A DNA stretch of 64,000 bases from Caprimulgus europaeus (GCA_907165065.1 OU015523.1:124185023-124249022); one strand, 5' to 3'. Positions 1 to 12,358 are shown, counted from the first letter of the stretch. Notes: generated by a model from the sequence alone, not told the origin. Numbers and translations: made by a program.

Positions 1-275
1 CAAAGCATGACTTGATGGGACTCAACCAGCACTTAAATCACCTAACACAGCAGTATCTCCACACCTAGGTACCCATCTCTATACATCCACTCGTTTTTCC
101 TTCTCTCCTTGTCCTTTCACCTTTGTTTGCTCAGGGTGTGATGGGTAAAACCAGAATTTAACTGCTGGGGGATCTAATTTCATGGCACAGGATTGCTGTC
201 CTCGAGCAACGACCACAAAAACCACAACATTGATGGTCCAAACCTTCATTAATATTAAGAGGTGATAATGATCAT

Positions 276-642
276 CACAGAATCCCAGAGTGGTTTGGGT
301 TGGAAGGGACCTTAAAGCTCATCCAGTTCCAACCCCCCTGCCAGCAGCAGGGACACCTTCCACTAGACCAGGTTGCTCAAAGCCTCAGCCAACCTGGCCC
401 AGAACACTTCCAGGGAGAAGCAGCCACAGCTTCTCTGGCCAACCTGGGCCAGGGTCTCACCACCCTCACACCAAACAATTTCTTCCTCACATCTCAGCTC
501 CAGCTCCCCTCTGACACTTTCAAGCCATCACCCCTTGTTCTCTCACTCCCTGCCCTTGGCCAAAGTCCCTCCCCAGCCTTCCTGGAGCCCCTTCAGGTAC
601 TGGAAGGTCTCTATAAGGTCTCCCCGGAACCTTCTCTTGCTC
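276..642 (-). mobile_element. CR1 group A, 3' fragment
   Basis: Starts at the 3' tip (CACAGAATCCCAGAGTGG) and runs through the C-terminal ORF2 region to about the SLEKRRL-equivalent point, where it is 5' truncated. Confidence 0.9.
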
Positions 643-670
643 ACCTAGTTCCAACCTAGGTGATCTATAG

Positions 671-760
671 ATCACCTAGTTCCAATCTCCCTGCCATCAG
701 CAGGGACACCTTCCACTAGACCAGGTTGCCCAAAGCTTCATCCAACCTGGCCTTGATCAT
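671..760 (-). mobile_element. CR1 group A, short 3' fragment
   Basis: Second partial copy of the same tip (ATCACCTAGTTCCAA..CCAGGTTGCCCAAAG), just after the previous element. It is in the same orientation and lacks the terminal ATTCTATG-like repeat. Confidence 0.75.
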
Positions 761-1701
761 CCCATCAGGCTGTGTAGCTGGAGCACCCAAGTCCCAGATT
801 TACACTTTCTCCAAGGTCTGAAGAAACCTTAACTTATCTTGCAGCCTTTAGGAGATGCCAAGTATATGAGGAACAAACTAAAACGAAGGATCCTTTCCAA
901 AACATGGACATTTGTCCCCAAAAATAAATCCAACCTAAGAAAAAATAACCTAAAGGATAACGTGGTATCAGCTGACCTGCTGGCTCTGGGTGTCACCTGG
1001 GGTTTTTGCTGCTATTTGCAGTAAGTTCTGAGCTTTCTGATGTCTATGAAATTTTCTTTTCCTTCCAAGAAGTCCCATCAGTACCAGCTCAAGATCCTCT
1101 AATGCAGGTTTGATCATATTTGTTTTGTTTTTGAAGGACAACCCATAAAGATCTCCACTCTTCTTCTGCTTCCTTTCAAGGTACCTTCCTATCTGTTGAC
1201 TTAGGATGAATATGGAGTCAACCACCACACCCTGCACCAATTTTGCTCTCCAAAAAGATAGGGGTGACTTTAAGCAGGTCCATGATAACACAGCATAATC
1301 CAAATCTTGTTCCTGGCCAGCAATGCACCATAAGACCTCATGGCAAGTAGAACATCTAAAGAAGGTGTGACCTGCCCCTAGGGTGGGATGTCACTACACT
1401 AAGGATACACAACACCTGAATTCCCAACCTTTAGAGGCATTTCCAAGGAAGGTTCCATGAAGTTGCTCCTGAAAATTTATTACTTAAAAGTGCTAAATTG
1501 GGGAAAAATCCTCAAGAATACTTAAAAATGTGCTTTAAGGTTATTTTAGGGTAGACTCATAGCTGAGCTGCTGCCATGGGACACCTTGGACTCCATCAAG
1601 TGTGATTTGAAGGCATCAAGGTGTTGGCCATAGCTTGATGAATGGTTAAAAAACAAAAGGAATGGTAAAAAAATATGGTCACACAAGGAAGAAGAAGCAC
1701 G

Positions 1702-2401
1702 TGGGATGGGATGATGGGATGGGATGGGATGGGATGGGATGGGATGGGATGGGATGGGATGGGATGGGATGGGATGGGATGGGATGGGATGGGATGGGAT
1801 GATGGGATGGGATGGGATGGGATGATGGGATGGGGTGGGATGATGGGATGGAGTGGGATGGGATGGGATGGGATGATGGGATGGGGTGGGATGATGGGAT
1901 GGAGTGGGATGATGGGATGGGATGATGGGATGGGATGGGATGGGATGGGATGGGATGGGATGGGATGGGATGGGATGGGATGGGGTGAGATGGGATGATG
2001 GGAGAGGATGGGGTGGGATGATGGGATGGGATGGGATGGGATGGGATGGGATGGGATGGGATGGGATGGGATGGGATGGGATGGGGATGGGATGGGATGG
2101 GATGATGGGATGGGATGATGGGATGGGATGGGATGGGGTGAGATGGGATGATGGGAGAGGATGGGGTGGGATGATGGGATGGGATGGGATGGGGATGGGA
2201 TGGGATGGGATGGGATGGGATGGGATGGTGGGATGGGATGGGATGGGATGGGATGGGATGGGATGGGATGGGATGGGATGGGACGGGATGATGGGATGGG
2301 ATGGGGTGGGATGGGATGATGGGATGGGGTGGGATGGGATGGGATGGGATGGGATGGGGTGGGATGGGATGATGGGATGGGGTGGGATGGGATGGGGTGG
2401 C
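1702..2401 (+). repeat. (GGGAT)n pentanucleotide array, about 700 bp
   Basis: Nearly pure GGGAT units with scattered GATGATGGG, GGGGTGGG and GGAGTGGG variants. The plus strand has runs of three G every five bases, so it fits the G3-N2-G3 quadruplex pattern over its whole length. It leaves open frames on both strands, which are not genes. Confidence 0.98.
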
Positions 2402-3032
2402 TGACAAGAAATGGCACCCAGGTCTTGCAGGAGGGCTGGGAGGAATCATCCTTAGAGCAAAGAGGCCCCGAAGGCTGTGTGGGATGGAGAGGAGAAGTCA
2501 AGGCTCAGCTCAGCGATAAGATGTCTAAACACTCAAATATAATGAACTAATTTACTCAAGCAGCAATTAATGAAGGCCAAGATTTCAAGCCTGCTAATAT
2601 CCCATATTATCCAGCCAGCACTGAAACAGCGTGAAGATAACGAGGAGCTTTCGAGGAACTCCCAAACAACATCTCAGCACCTCCTGATGACTGCAGATTG
2701 GGAAAACAATGTGTTAATTAATCAGTGGAATAGCTGTGACCCCTTCTCTGACTCACATTAGTAGGAAAGCAGCTATTATGACATGAGAAATGGATGCAGA
2801 GAGAGGAAAGTCAGGTTCCAAATTCACCACAGCAGCAGAAGTGGAGACTCTTCCATCGTGAGGTCCTCCAGGAACCCAACAGCATCACCTACAGAGCAAC
2901 CAACCTCCTGGTTTTTCAATTTTCCATATTTTTTTTCTGTTCTGAACTCTTTTTTTTTTTTTCAAGCAAAGACCTCAAAGGCTGCCAGTTCTCAGCACCA
3001 CACTTCTGAAGAGTGACTGGAGATGTGGACCA

Positions 3033-3577
3033 CCTCACAGTAAAGAAGTTCTTTCTCAAGTTTAAGCAGAACCTCCTGTGTTCCAGCTCACACCCATTAC
3101 CCCTTGTCCTATCACTGGACACCACTGAGAAGAGCCTGGCCCCATCCTCCTGACACTCACCCTTCAGATATTTATAAACATTAATGAGGTCCCCCCTCAG
3201 CCTCCTCTTCTCCAAGCTCAAGAGCCCCAGCTCCCTCAGCCTTTCCTCATCAGGGAGATGCTCCACTCCCTTCATCATCTTGGTGGCTCTGTGCTGGACT
3301 CTCTCCAGCAGCTCCCTGTCCTTCTTGAACTGTGGGGCCCAGAACTGGACACAATATTCCAGCTGTGGCCTCACCAGGGCAGAGTAGAAGGGAAGAAGAA
3401 CCTCTCTTGACCTACTGACCACAGCCCTTCTAATGCACCCCAGGATGCCATTGGCCTTCCTGGCCCCAAGGGCACAGTGCTGGCTCATGGTCATCCTGCT
3501 GCCCACCAGGACTCCCAGATCCCTTTCCCCTTCACTGCTCTCTAGGAGATCATTTCCCAACCTATACTGGAACCTCA
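3033..3577 (-). mobile_element. CR1 group C, C-terminal ORF2 remnant
   Basis: The minus strand carries a 220-codon open frame. It includes [18 protein letters not shown], the LVRPQLEY motif, [12 protein letters not shown], and the typical CR1 C-terminus [20 protein letters not shown]. It has neither the reverse-transcriptase catalytic block nor the 3' tip, so it is a dead fragment. Confidence 0.92.
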
Positions 3578-4111
3578 AGGCTGTGTGGTTTCACCACCTT
3601 GATTGCTAACATTTGCTACTGTTTCCTGATTGCTGAATCTTGGACAATTTAGTTATGATATCAAAAAATCTATGAAACAGCCCAGGCAAATGTCATCTTC
3701 TATATTTGTAAATTGGGCAAAAACCAGATTATTTGTGGGTAAAAATGTTGTGTCACCAAGACACGAGATGATGGGGGTTCCTCCAGGAAAATCATGTTTG
3801 ACAGTTAATTTTAAAGCCTAATTATGATGATCTAACAAACACCTTCTTAGGATTAAGAGGTTGATGTGGCCTCTGCTTCTGCCTCTTCATGGTTGAGCAG
3901 CAGGTTGGGGTTTGAAAAGCAATAGTGAGCTTCTCCTAAAATTAGTGATTAAATCCCTCAGGTCACTCTAGAAATCTCAACCTTCTTGTTCCTGCAACAC
4001 AGAAGTGCCCTGAATTGCAGAGCATGAAGGTTGGTGGGGTGAAGGAAAAGCTCTGTGATGAATTTTGTATCATCATCATCATCATCTCGTGTTTCCAACA
4101 TGAAGGGTTCA

Positions 4112-5058
4112 CCACAAGCATCATTCCATAGATGGATAAGGAATCATCTGGATGGCCATGTCCAGAGTTACAGTCAACAGTTCAATGTCCAAATGGAAAC
4201 CACTAATGAGTGGTGGACCTCAAGGGTTGGTAGTAAGATCAATACTACTTAATATCTTCATCAATGATGTAGATGGTGGAATTGAGGGCACCCTCAGCAA
4301 GTTTGGTGATGACACCAAGCTGAGTGGTGTGGTTGATAAGCTAGAGGGACAGGATGCCATCCAGAGGGACCTGGACATACTTAAGGAGTGGGCCCAGGTG
4401 AACCTCATGAAAGCCAAGTACAAGGTCTTGCACCTGGGATGGGGCAATCCCTGGTATCAGTGCAGACTGGAAGATGAATGGATGGAGAGCAGCTCTGCAG
4501 AGAAGGACTTGGGGTTACTGGTGGGTGACAAATTGGACATGAGCCATCAGTGTGCACTTGCAGCCTAAAAAGCCAACCATATACTGGCCAGCAGGTCGAG
4601 GGAGGTGATTCTTCCTCTCTGCTCTGCTCTCATGAGTCCCCACCTGGAGTACTGTGTCCAGCTCTGGGGTCCCCAGCACAAGAAAGACATGGACCTGTTA
4701 GAGCAGGTCCAGAGGAGGACTTGAAAATGGTCAGAAGACTGGAACACCTCTCCTGTGGGGAAAGACTGAGAGAGTTGGGGTTCTTCAGCCTGGAGAAGGC
4801 TTCAGGCAATGGGTTTAAACTGAAAGAAGTTAGGTTTAGACTGGCCATTAGGAGAAAATGTTTCATGATGAGGGTGGTGAGACACTGGCACAGGATGCCC
4901 AGAGAAGTTCTGGATGTTCCATCATTGGTAGAGTTCAAGGTGAAGTTGGATGGGGCTTTGAGCAACCTGATCTAGTGGAAGATGTACCTGCTCATGGCGG
5001 GGGGGATGGACTAGATGAGCTTGGAAGGTCCCTTCCAACCCAAACCAGTCTGTGATTC
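4112..5058 (+). mobile_element. CR1 with reverse-transcriptase C-terminal part and 3' tip
   Basis: Reading frames on the plus strand show [44 protein letters not shown] (the catalytic box, FGDD here for FADD), [20 protein letters not shown] and [16 protein letters not shown]. Then, after frameshifts, come the C-terminal conserved blocks and the 3' tip TTCCAACCCAAACCAGTCTG. It is 5' truncated within the reverse transcriptase, frameshifted, and has an internal deletion near 4800. Confidence 0.93.
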
Positions 5059-5395
5059 CCTCATCAACCACACCAATAGACTTGCACATTTTCAGTAAGT
5101 TCAGTCTGTGTCTAAGGAGGCTGCACTCCCACCCCTGGGAGCAGAAGACAGTTTCCTTGTCAAGGACACAGGACAGAGCTTGGGGCTCATGCCACAGCAG
5201 ACTGTGAGCAGGGACAAGCAGCCATGAGCAGCTCCAGGAGGCCCTACACGGTTGCATGGCCCAGTTGAGTGTCACTTGTTCCTGGTGTCTGGTCCTGCTC
5301 CTGCCACCATGTCTGGTCCTGCTCCTGCCACCACCCTCCAGTATGGTTCATCCTTTTCATTAAATCCTGTCAGGCATTTGTGCACTACAGCTGTG

Positions 5396-5995
5396 CCTTC
5401 ATGTTGCACCTCCATGTTGTACCTTCATGTTGTACCTTCATATTGCACCTTCATGTTGCACCTTCATGTCATACCTTCATATTGCACCTTCATATTGCAC
5501 CTTCATGTTGTACCTTCATGTTGTACCTTCATACTGCACCTTCATATTGCACCTTCATGTTGTACCTTCATACTGCACCTTCATATTGCACCTTCATATT
5601 GCACCTTCATATTGCACCTTCATGTTGTACCTTCATGTTGTACCTTCATACTGCACCTTCATGGTGTACCTTCATGTTGCACCTCCATGTTGTACCTCCA
5701 TGTTGCACCTCCATGTTGTACCTTCACGTTGCACCTTCATATTGCACCTTCATGTTGCACCTTCATATTGCACCTTCATGTTGTACCTTCATGTTGCACC
5801 TTCATGTTGCACCTTCATGTTGTACCTTCATGTTGTACCTTCATACTGCACCTTCATGTTGCACCTTCCTGTTTCACCTTCATGTTGTACCTTCATGTTG
5901 TACCTTCATATTGTACCTTCATGTTGCACCTTCATATTGCACCTTCATATTGTACCTTCATGTTGTACCTTCTTCATGTTGTACCTTCATGACTT
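5396..5995 (+). repeat. 13-bp minisatellite (TTGTACCTTCATG type)
   Basis: About 45 tandem units of TTG(C/T)ACCTTCATG with variants (ATTG, CTGC, CTCCATG). As 13 is not a multiple of three, all three plus frames stay open for over 200 codons with a 13-residue peptide repeat. This is not evidence of coding. Confidence 0.97.
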
Positions 5996-6392
5996 TCAAC
6001 CATCACCTAAGGCAGCACTGCTGCTATTAGGAGTATTCCTAAAGTAGAATGTGTTTCTGTCTGCAGATGAAGGAAGGACATACTGACAAATAATGACCTT
6101 GGCCAACCAAATGTAGAGGACACACATTTTGCAAGTCTCTTCTAGCTGTGGTCAAAGAGGTCACTGAGTTTGTTAAGCCATATCCTGGCTTAAAATCTGA
6201 ACTCCTGCAGGACAGCCATGCTAACCTAGAAACCTGGGGTGAAAAAGTCCTGCTACCCAAAGAGTGGCCTTTGAAAGAAATCTGAATAATGTAAATAGAG
6301 CACTTGAGCTACAAGGGTGTGTGTCTGAAAACAGTCAGAGCTTCCAGCTGGGTAGTAAAATTCTTTCAAGGAGAAGACCAAATAGAAAAATA

Positions 6393-6645
6393 GAATAAAT
6401 AGATAGATATTTTCTCAATAGAAATAGATATTTTCTCAATAGAAAAATAAATAAATAGATAAATAAATAAATAGATAGATAAATAAATAATAAAAAACAT
6501 AAACATAAATATAAATAATATAAATATAAATATAAATATAAATATAAATATAAATATAAATATAAATATAAATATAAATATAAATATAAATATAAATATA
6601 AATATAAATATAAATATAAATATAAATATAAAATATATATAGATA
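6393..6645 (+). repeat. AT-rich compound microsatellite: (ATAG/AAAT)n then (TATAAA)n
   Basis: 6393-6490 is a mixed AAAT/AGAT tetranucleotide. 6518-6632 is an almost perfect hexamer array of TATAAA, about 19 copies. The minus strand stays open because the repeat encodes YLYLYL or YIYIYI. It is not a gene. Confidence 0.95.
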
Positions 6646-8380
6646 TATTTGTGCCTGACCCAGTGAGTGTATGATTTGACTGATCACTTTCTGAAGCCAC
6701 TTCTACTTGGGAAACATATTTCAAGTAACTAACATGACAAAAGTATCACCTTAGCTACTCTCAACACTGTCCTTATGCACTTTGTTCTATTTTTTAACGT
6801 GTTAATACAAAAAAAATTAAAATGTTCTAGTTAAACCCTTTAAAAAGTGTCCCTGGAGGCACTTTAAGCAATATGGAGGCTCCTGAGATCCACCACGGCA
6901 GGTCAATATGAAGCACAGAATCCTCTTCCAGCCTCTTTCCTGGCTGTACTATCTGGACACCTTCCCTGTCCCTGAGGGGCTGGAGGAACAGTTTTGGTGT
7001 GGAGAGCATGGGGACATCACAGGGGACGATACCATGGTGTAGACACCAGCATGGGCAGCTGGCTGGTAGGCTTTCACTGTCCTCCTGGTGCAGATGTGAG
7101 GAGATACTGAGCACCTATTCCATATTTCTGGATATTTATCCCTGTCCAGCATGAGACTCCAGTCCATACTGGTGGGCACTCCTCACACTGGGAACAGGAC
7201 TTATCTCTCAGGCTTCTCCTTGGCTCTCCTCCATTGAGATCTGACACCTTGCTGATGCTCGTGGGTATGCTCTCATCCTTCTCCTGCCATGAGACACCCA
7301 GGAAAGACCATTCCCAAGAACAAAACCTGGTTTAGGTGAGATTGAGTTGAACAAAAGAACCAATTGGGGATGCCCAACCTGAAATGCTTCTGGTTTTTCA
7401 GAGCCTGTGCTTGAGGTGGCATCTCCCAGCAGAGCTCTGGAGAAGCCAACCACAGCTCTAAGCCTGAAGCATCACTGCAAATCAAACCTCAAGGCTTTAC
7501 CTATGGCCAAATTAAACATGTCCAAGCCAGTTCTCTCCAAGTGAAGCCAACCTGCATGGGTTTGGCTGGTGACCACATTCTTAATCTCCTTTATCACCCA
7601 CAATGGGTGGCCACAGCCAAATTTTGCCCCTTTAAACCCATTCCTACCTCAGTACCTGGTCTTGTCCCTCTGATTTTGAGGGAAGAATCTCACCTGGAGC
7701 AGCCCAGAGGTGGAATGAGGAGGAGAAATCCAGGCATGGGTTGAACTCCAAGGGAATTTTTGCCCAATAATATCTAGGTTTCTATTCATTTCAAGCTGAG
7801 ATTTTTCCAAACATTTACAACTTGGTCAAATCTTGTCTGGTGTGAAATCATGTGTGATGAAAAGCTCACACACCATGTCAGGTGTCCCCACCCCAAAGAA
7901 TGCTACAGATGTCCCCTTAGAAGAGGAACTCTCCTAAAGGCTTTTCATAGGTTTATTTTTAATAATGCTTTTAATAAAATTTGTTTTAAAAAAGAAACAT
8001 TTCTTCCTCTCATCTTATTCTGTAAATAATTGAATTTAGCACAAAAGAAGGAGCAAACAGATGGTGAGGAACACTCCAACCCACCTGTGTCCATGGGTGC
8101 AGTGGTCCCAGCCTTGCTAACAACATGGCCCACAGAGAGTCACTTTAAGATACCTTATATTTTTTCTCCATATAGAATTGAGAGTTTCTCCAGGTCCCAG
8201 AGGTGTTTGGAAGGTTAATGTTGCATCTGGGACCTAAGGGTGGTCCCACCTCACTTGCAGCACATCCCATGGTAGCCATGCACTGGCTTTAGCAGGATGT
8301 GTGAGGGCAAGAGCAGGCAGGAGCAGTTGGGCATTGGACAGAGGACACCCCACATCCAGGGGAAGCACTGCAGGACCTTA

Positions 8381-8760
8381 TTTAACCTGGAGAAAAGGAG
8401 GCTGAGGGGAGACCTTGTGGCTCTGTCCAAGTCCCTTGGAGGAGGGTGGAGAGAGGTGGGGGTGGGTCTGTTCAACCAAGGAGCAAGGGACAGGACAAGA
8501 GGAAATGGGCTCCAGTTGTGGCCAGGGCAGTTGAGATGGGATGTGAGGAAGAATTTCTTTGCTGAAAGGGTTCTGAGGCATTGGAAGGGGTTGCCCAGGG
8601 CAGTGGTGGAGTCCCCATCCCTGGAGGGATTGAAGAGTCGTGTAGACACAGTGCTGAGGGACAGGGGTCAGTGGGGACTGGGCAGTGTTGGGTTCATGGT
8701 TGGACTCGATGATCTCAAAGGGCTTTTCCAATCCAGGCAATTCTGTGCAATTCTGTGTAA
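8381..8760 (+). mobile_element. CR1 group B, 3' fragment
   Basis: From the [20 protein letters not shown] block to the 3' tip CTTTTCCAATCCAGGCAATT, with a duplicated terminal AATTCTGTG repeat. Confidence 0.92.
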
Positions 8761-8937
8761 TCAGGGAGCTTCTCACCCTTCCTGAAGGCACTATTTGGCC
8801 TCTAAGGGGATGAGATTACAAGACTCCACCTAGAAAAGCCCATCTGACTTTGAGCTGTAAGCAGCAGCTCCTCCCCCTGCCTCTGCTCAGCCAGTTTGAG
8901 TTAAAAGGTGGGAATTTCACTCAGGTTCCTTGAAAAC

Positions 8938-9260
8938 CATAGAATCATAGAGTGGTTTGGGTTGGAAGGGACCTCAAAGCTCCTCCAGTTCCAACCCCCC
9001 TGCCAGCAGCAGGGACACCTTCCACTAGACCAGGTTGCTCAAAGCCTCAGCCAACCTGGCCCAGAACACTTCCAGGGAGGAGCAGCCACAGCTTCTCTGG
9101 CCAACCTGGGACACTGTCTCACCACCCTCACACCAAACAATTTCTTCCTCACATCTCAGCTCCAGCTCCCCTCTGCCACTTTCAAGCCATCACCCCTTGT
9201 TCTCTCACTCCCTGCCCTTGGACAAAATCCCTCCCCAGCCTTCCTGGAGCCCCTTCAGGC
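8938..9260 (-). mobile_element. CR1 group A, 3' fragment
   Basis: Intact 3' tip (CATAGAATCATAGAGTGG) through to CCCCTTCAGG, where it is truncated. It is nearly identical to the copies at 276 and 37510. Confidence 0.92.
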
Positions 9261-9874
9261 TTTATTTTGGAATGATGTCTTTCACTTTCAAGGGAACAGG
9301 AGATCATCATCTCCCTTTGGTTTTTCTATGCCTACCTTTGTGCTCAACCACAGAGCATCACCCCTGCAGGTACCACAGCTGCCAACAACCTCAGGTTGCT
9401 CCCAAGGACCAAATACTCAGCTAAAAGAGAGACCTTCACCCTTCTCCACTTGACTTCCTCCTCTGAAGGAGCACTTAGAGGCTCATTGCTCTCCTTTTCC
9501 TGCTCCTTCATGGTTTTCACACATGCAAACAGAAAGGTGCAGAGATGCCACCTTGTTTTCAGAAGAAAAAAAAACCAAGAGCTCTGCAAAATTTCATCCC
9601 AGAAGGGAACTCCATCAGCACCACAATGCTCCCACCAGGTAGGTCTGGCAACAGAAGTTGATGGATCTACTATATGGTGCCATCAAGTACCCCCAGGACC
9701 TGCAACACCCTCACCTGTGTCAAGGTTCAGCACCAAGAGAAGGACACACAGACACATGGACACCTGCACAGACATGAATGATCCCAAATAACCCATCCCC
9801 AAATAACCCTCAGGAGAAGAGGCAAATGGGCACAAAACAACCAAGTAAAACCCCAGAAGAAAAGATTTATTTAC

Positions 9875-10000
9875 TGAATGCTGCAGAAGAAGCCTGATAA
9901 GTTCTGTTCTCGGTCCCGGTGTCCACCGGGAGGTGGAAGGTGCCCTCCGTGGCACAGGAGGAGGAGGTCTGTGGCCAGGCTTGCTTCATCAGAAGTGTAG
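9875..10000 (-). CDS. FAM168A: FAM168A coding exon (ATLLMKQAW... segment)
   Basis: Read on the minus strand this exon encodes 41 whole codons with split codons at both ends. It starts [11 protein letters not shown], continues through [18 protein letters not shown] and ends TYQASSAAF. This matches the mammalian FAM168A (TCRP1) central region as I remember it, with only N-to-T and G-to-A type differences. The acceptor is a pyrimidine-rich tract ending CTCAAG (AG at 10002-10001). The donor is GTAAAT (GT at 9874-9873). Length is 126 bp, phase 1-1, and it joins in frame to the exon at 20389-20469. FAM168A is a small proline/tyrosine-rich protein linked to cisplatin resistance and DNA polymerase beta stability; its paralogue FAM168B (MANI) acts in neurite outgrowth. 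No catalytic motif is expected. Codon use is GC-richer than the flanking intron. Identification is firm; function is from family knowledge only. Confidence 0.93.
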
Positions 10001-11512
10001 CTTGAGTGGAGACAGAGAAGAGGTGTCACACAGAGCAATGGAGATACAACTTTCCACATTTAATCCATCTGAATCACTTTGCTGCTCTCTTCCTTCCCTC
10101 CCCCTACTTTTTGAGGACAACTATCTGTAGGAATCTCACACTGTGGTTCCTCTCACCCCACCTGCTCCCCATGGAGGGATGGATTGCAAACCAATCACCT
10201 ACCCCAAATGACTGGTTTCCTGAGCTAAGTGACCTACATGAAGATCTACACCTGGAGAACATGGCTAGCACAACCACCATCCCACCCCAGATACCACTGG
10301 TCACCTCTGTGTGTAAGGACCAGTAATGATTGTCCTTGACCTTGGGTTTCCCAGCTGGAAAACAGGCTGAGCCTGGTGTGCAAGGCATTTTTATTGACAG
10401 CAAAACCCTTTGAGATGCTTCCATGGCAGGTACCACCAGTGAACAAGGTACTGGTTGCTGTGACCATCCCAGCATTGAGTGGTTCTTAGGAACTTTGAAA
10501 AGGACAGTTAGCAGAAGCTGTGGCTTTGGGTAGGTGGCCCTTTATCCCAGTTTTGAAGAAAAATATTTATGAAGCCAAGTCAGAGAATCCAGAAGAATCT
10601 AAAACCTTGTGGGATTTGAGGAGGGACCAACAGAATTCAGTAAATTTTCTGAAAGAAGAAGAAGTCTCACGCTGACTGCCACCATGCACCTCCACGTGAG
10701 GAACCAGCTCTGGCCATACCTTTATCCTATATCCAAACATATTGCCAGTGCTCATCTTGGACAGTCTGCCATTATACCAAGGACTTTCTGGAGCACATCT
10801 ATGGAGAAGATCACCAACACAAGCCTACAACCAGGCTCCTTCCCAAAGTTGGTGCCTTCAGGAAAGACTTAACAGGTCTTTATCTGTTGTGTTGTTGTTT
10901 TTTAACATGAAACTATGGGTCTGTCCTAACTTTTTGTTCCAAACTAATCTCAAATGGTGGCTCCCACCATTCTGGATTTAAGTCCCACCATTTCCCAAGG
11001 GAGTGCCTACATCTTTTGAAAGCCTCACCAGCTTAACGAGCTTCTCTAATTGCCTTCATAAAATCAATAAGCTCCATGATGTCCATGTATTCATTGTCCA
11101 GTATGTATTTCCCACACCCAGCTACTAAGGAAAGAAAACCAAGAGAGGGTTGATTGATCCTCAACGAGCCACTCAGTGACAAGACCTCACTGGGAGGTTG
11201 TGGAGGGTGAAGGAGCTACTGGAATCAAAGAAAATCACCTATTTCTGGGGTTCTTTGAGAGTATTTTTTGTGAAGGCAGAAGGTTGACTGTTGACACGCT
11301 CCCTCTACACCAAATCACTGAATTCCCCAAGATCTCTGGAAGGTTGGAGGTCAGAGGATGTCCCCATTGTCCTCTTCTCCCCACGTGGGTGGTGTTGGGG
11401 ATAGGCAGTATGTCCACAGAGATGTGGTGGAGGGATTTTTGTGTCTGATCTGCCAACTCAAGAGACTTCTGGAGGCAAAAATAAAAAAGAAAGGACCATG
11501 GGGCAGGAGAGG

Positions 11513-11601
11513 TGTCCTGGTTTTGCTAGGATAGAGTTAATTTTCTTCTTAGTGTGAGTGGCTGTGTGGTGTTTGGCTGCCAGCCAAGTGAAACTCCCAC
11601 A
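11513..11601 (+). mobile_element. Collapsed solo LTR of an avian endogenous retrovirus
   Basis: The first about 42 bp (TGTCCTGGTTTTGCTAGGAT..TTCTTCTTAGT) match the 5' start of a common avian ERV LTR. They pass directly into about 48 bp (GTGAGTGGCTGTGTGGTGTT..CTCCCACA) that match the 3' end of the same LTR type. The several hundred bp between are missing. Both termini (TG..CA) are present. Family identity is from memory of avian LTRs; there is no retroviral coding sequence. Confidence 0.65.
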
Positions 11602-12107
11602 GCAACAGCAGAGGCATGATTGGTAGGCAGGGGATTGTTTCTCACAGCAGAACCAGCCAAGCTTGGACAAAACCAACTGGGGCAGAAAGAGAAGCTCTTT
11701 GGGAGGGACACCACAGCCCTCAGGAGGAGGTGGTGGGTTCCTTCTCCTCCCAACAGCCTCGAGGGAGTCACACATGAAAGCATTTTAAAGCTGCACTTCA
11801 TAACTCCTTCTCCCAAGCATGTTCCTACCCCCAAGGAGCTTGACATTAAGCCCCAAAGAAGGGACTTCATGACTTGGTTATGACTTCAGCCCAAAGACAA
11901 GAGCAATGATGTTTCAAACCTCCCCCCAACAACTCTGTGTCTGCTCAGACTCTTCATTAACCCTCTCTGAAGATGCAGCTGTAAATCTGAAGTGCCACAG
12001 GGCTGGAAGTGATTGAGGCCAAGGAGGAAATGGCACTGGTGCCACAGCCCATGGCAGCTACAAAGCAGGTCCTAATGGTTGGACACCACTGCCCAAAGAG
12101 AGCAGAG

Positions 12108-12358
12108 AATCACAGAATCAGAATTATTTTGGTAGGAAAAGACCTTTAAGATCACTGAGTCCAACTGTAAACCCAACAGTTCCAATTCCACCTCTAAACC
12201 ATGTCCCTCAGCACCTTGTCTACTCGTCTGTTAAATCCCACCAGGGATGGTGACTCCACCACCTCCCTGGACAGCCTGTTCCAACGTTTGACAACCCTTT
12301 TGGTGATGAAGTTTTTCCTCAGATCCAATCTAAACCTCCCCTGGTGCAGACCTGAAGC
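12108..12358 (-). mobile_element. CR1 group B, 3' fragment
   Basis: Tip AATCACAGAATCAG..GGTAGGAAAAGACCTTTA, 5' truncated in the [14 protein letters not shown] region. More diverged than the other group B copies. Confidence 0.88.

Larger units (their letters stand above)
1..9874 (-). other. FAM168A: FAM168A intron, 3' side, incomplete
   Basis: Everything left of the exon at 9875 should be intron, because the next coding segment (TAGTPYKVPP... in mammals, from memory) was not seen in either strand here. Unique stretches 1-275, 761-1701, 2402-3032, 3578-4111, 5059-5395, 6000-6334, 6650-8380 and 9261-9874 contain nothing I recognise. Exceptions are a poly-T run near 2950-2964 and a tandem duplication of about 24 bp (CTGGTCCTGCTCCTGCCACC type) at 5290-5335. 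Intron status is inferred from gene order, not seen directly. Confidence 0.7.

Noticed and set aside
1596..2501. Large open frames on both strands (HPIPSHPIPS and GWDGMGWDG repeats)
   Set aside because: They are the translation of a pentanucleotide array, with no start context or non-repeat domain.
1..9874. Search for the next FAM168A exon (TAGTPYKVPP region)
   Set aside because: No matching reading frame with splice sites was found by eye. It is assumed to lie outside the window.
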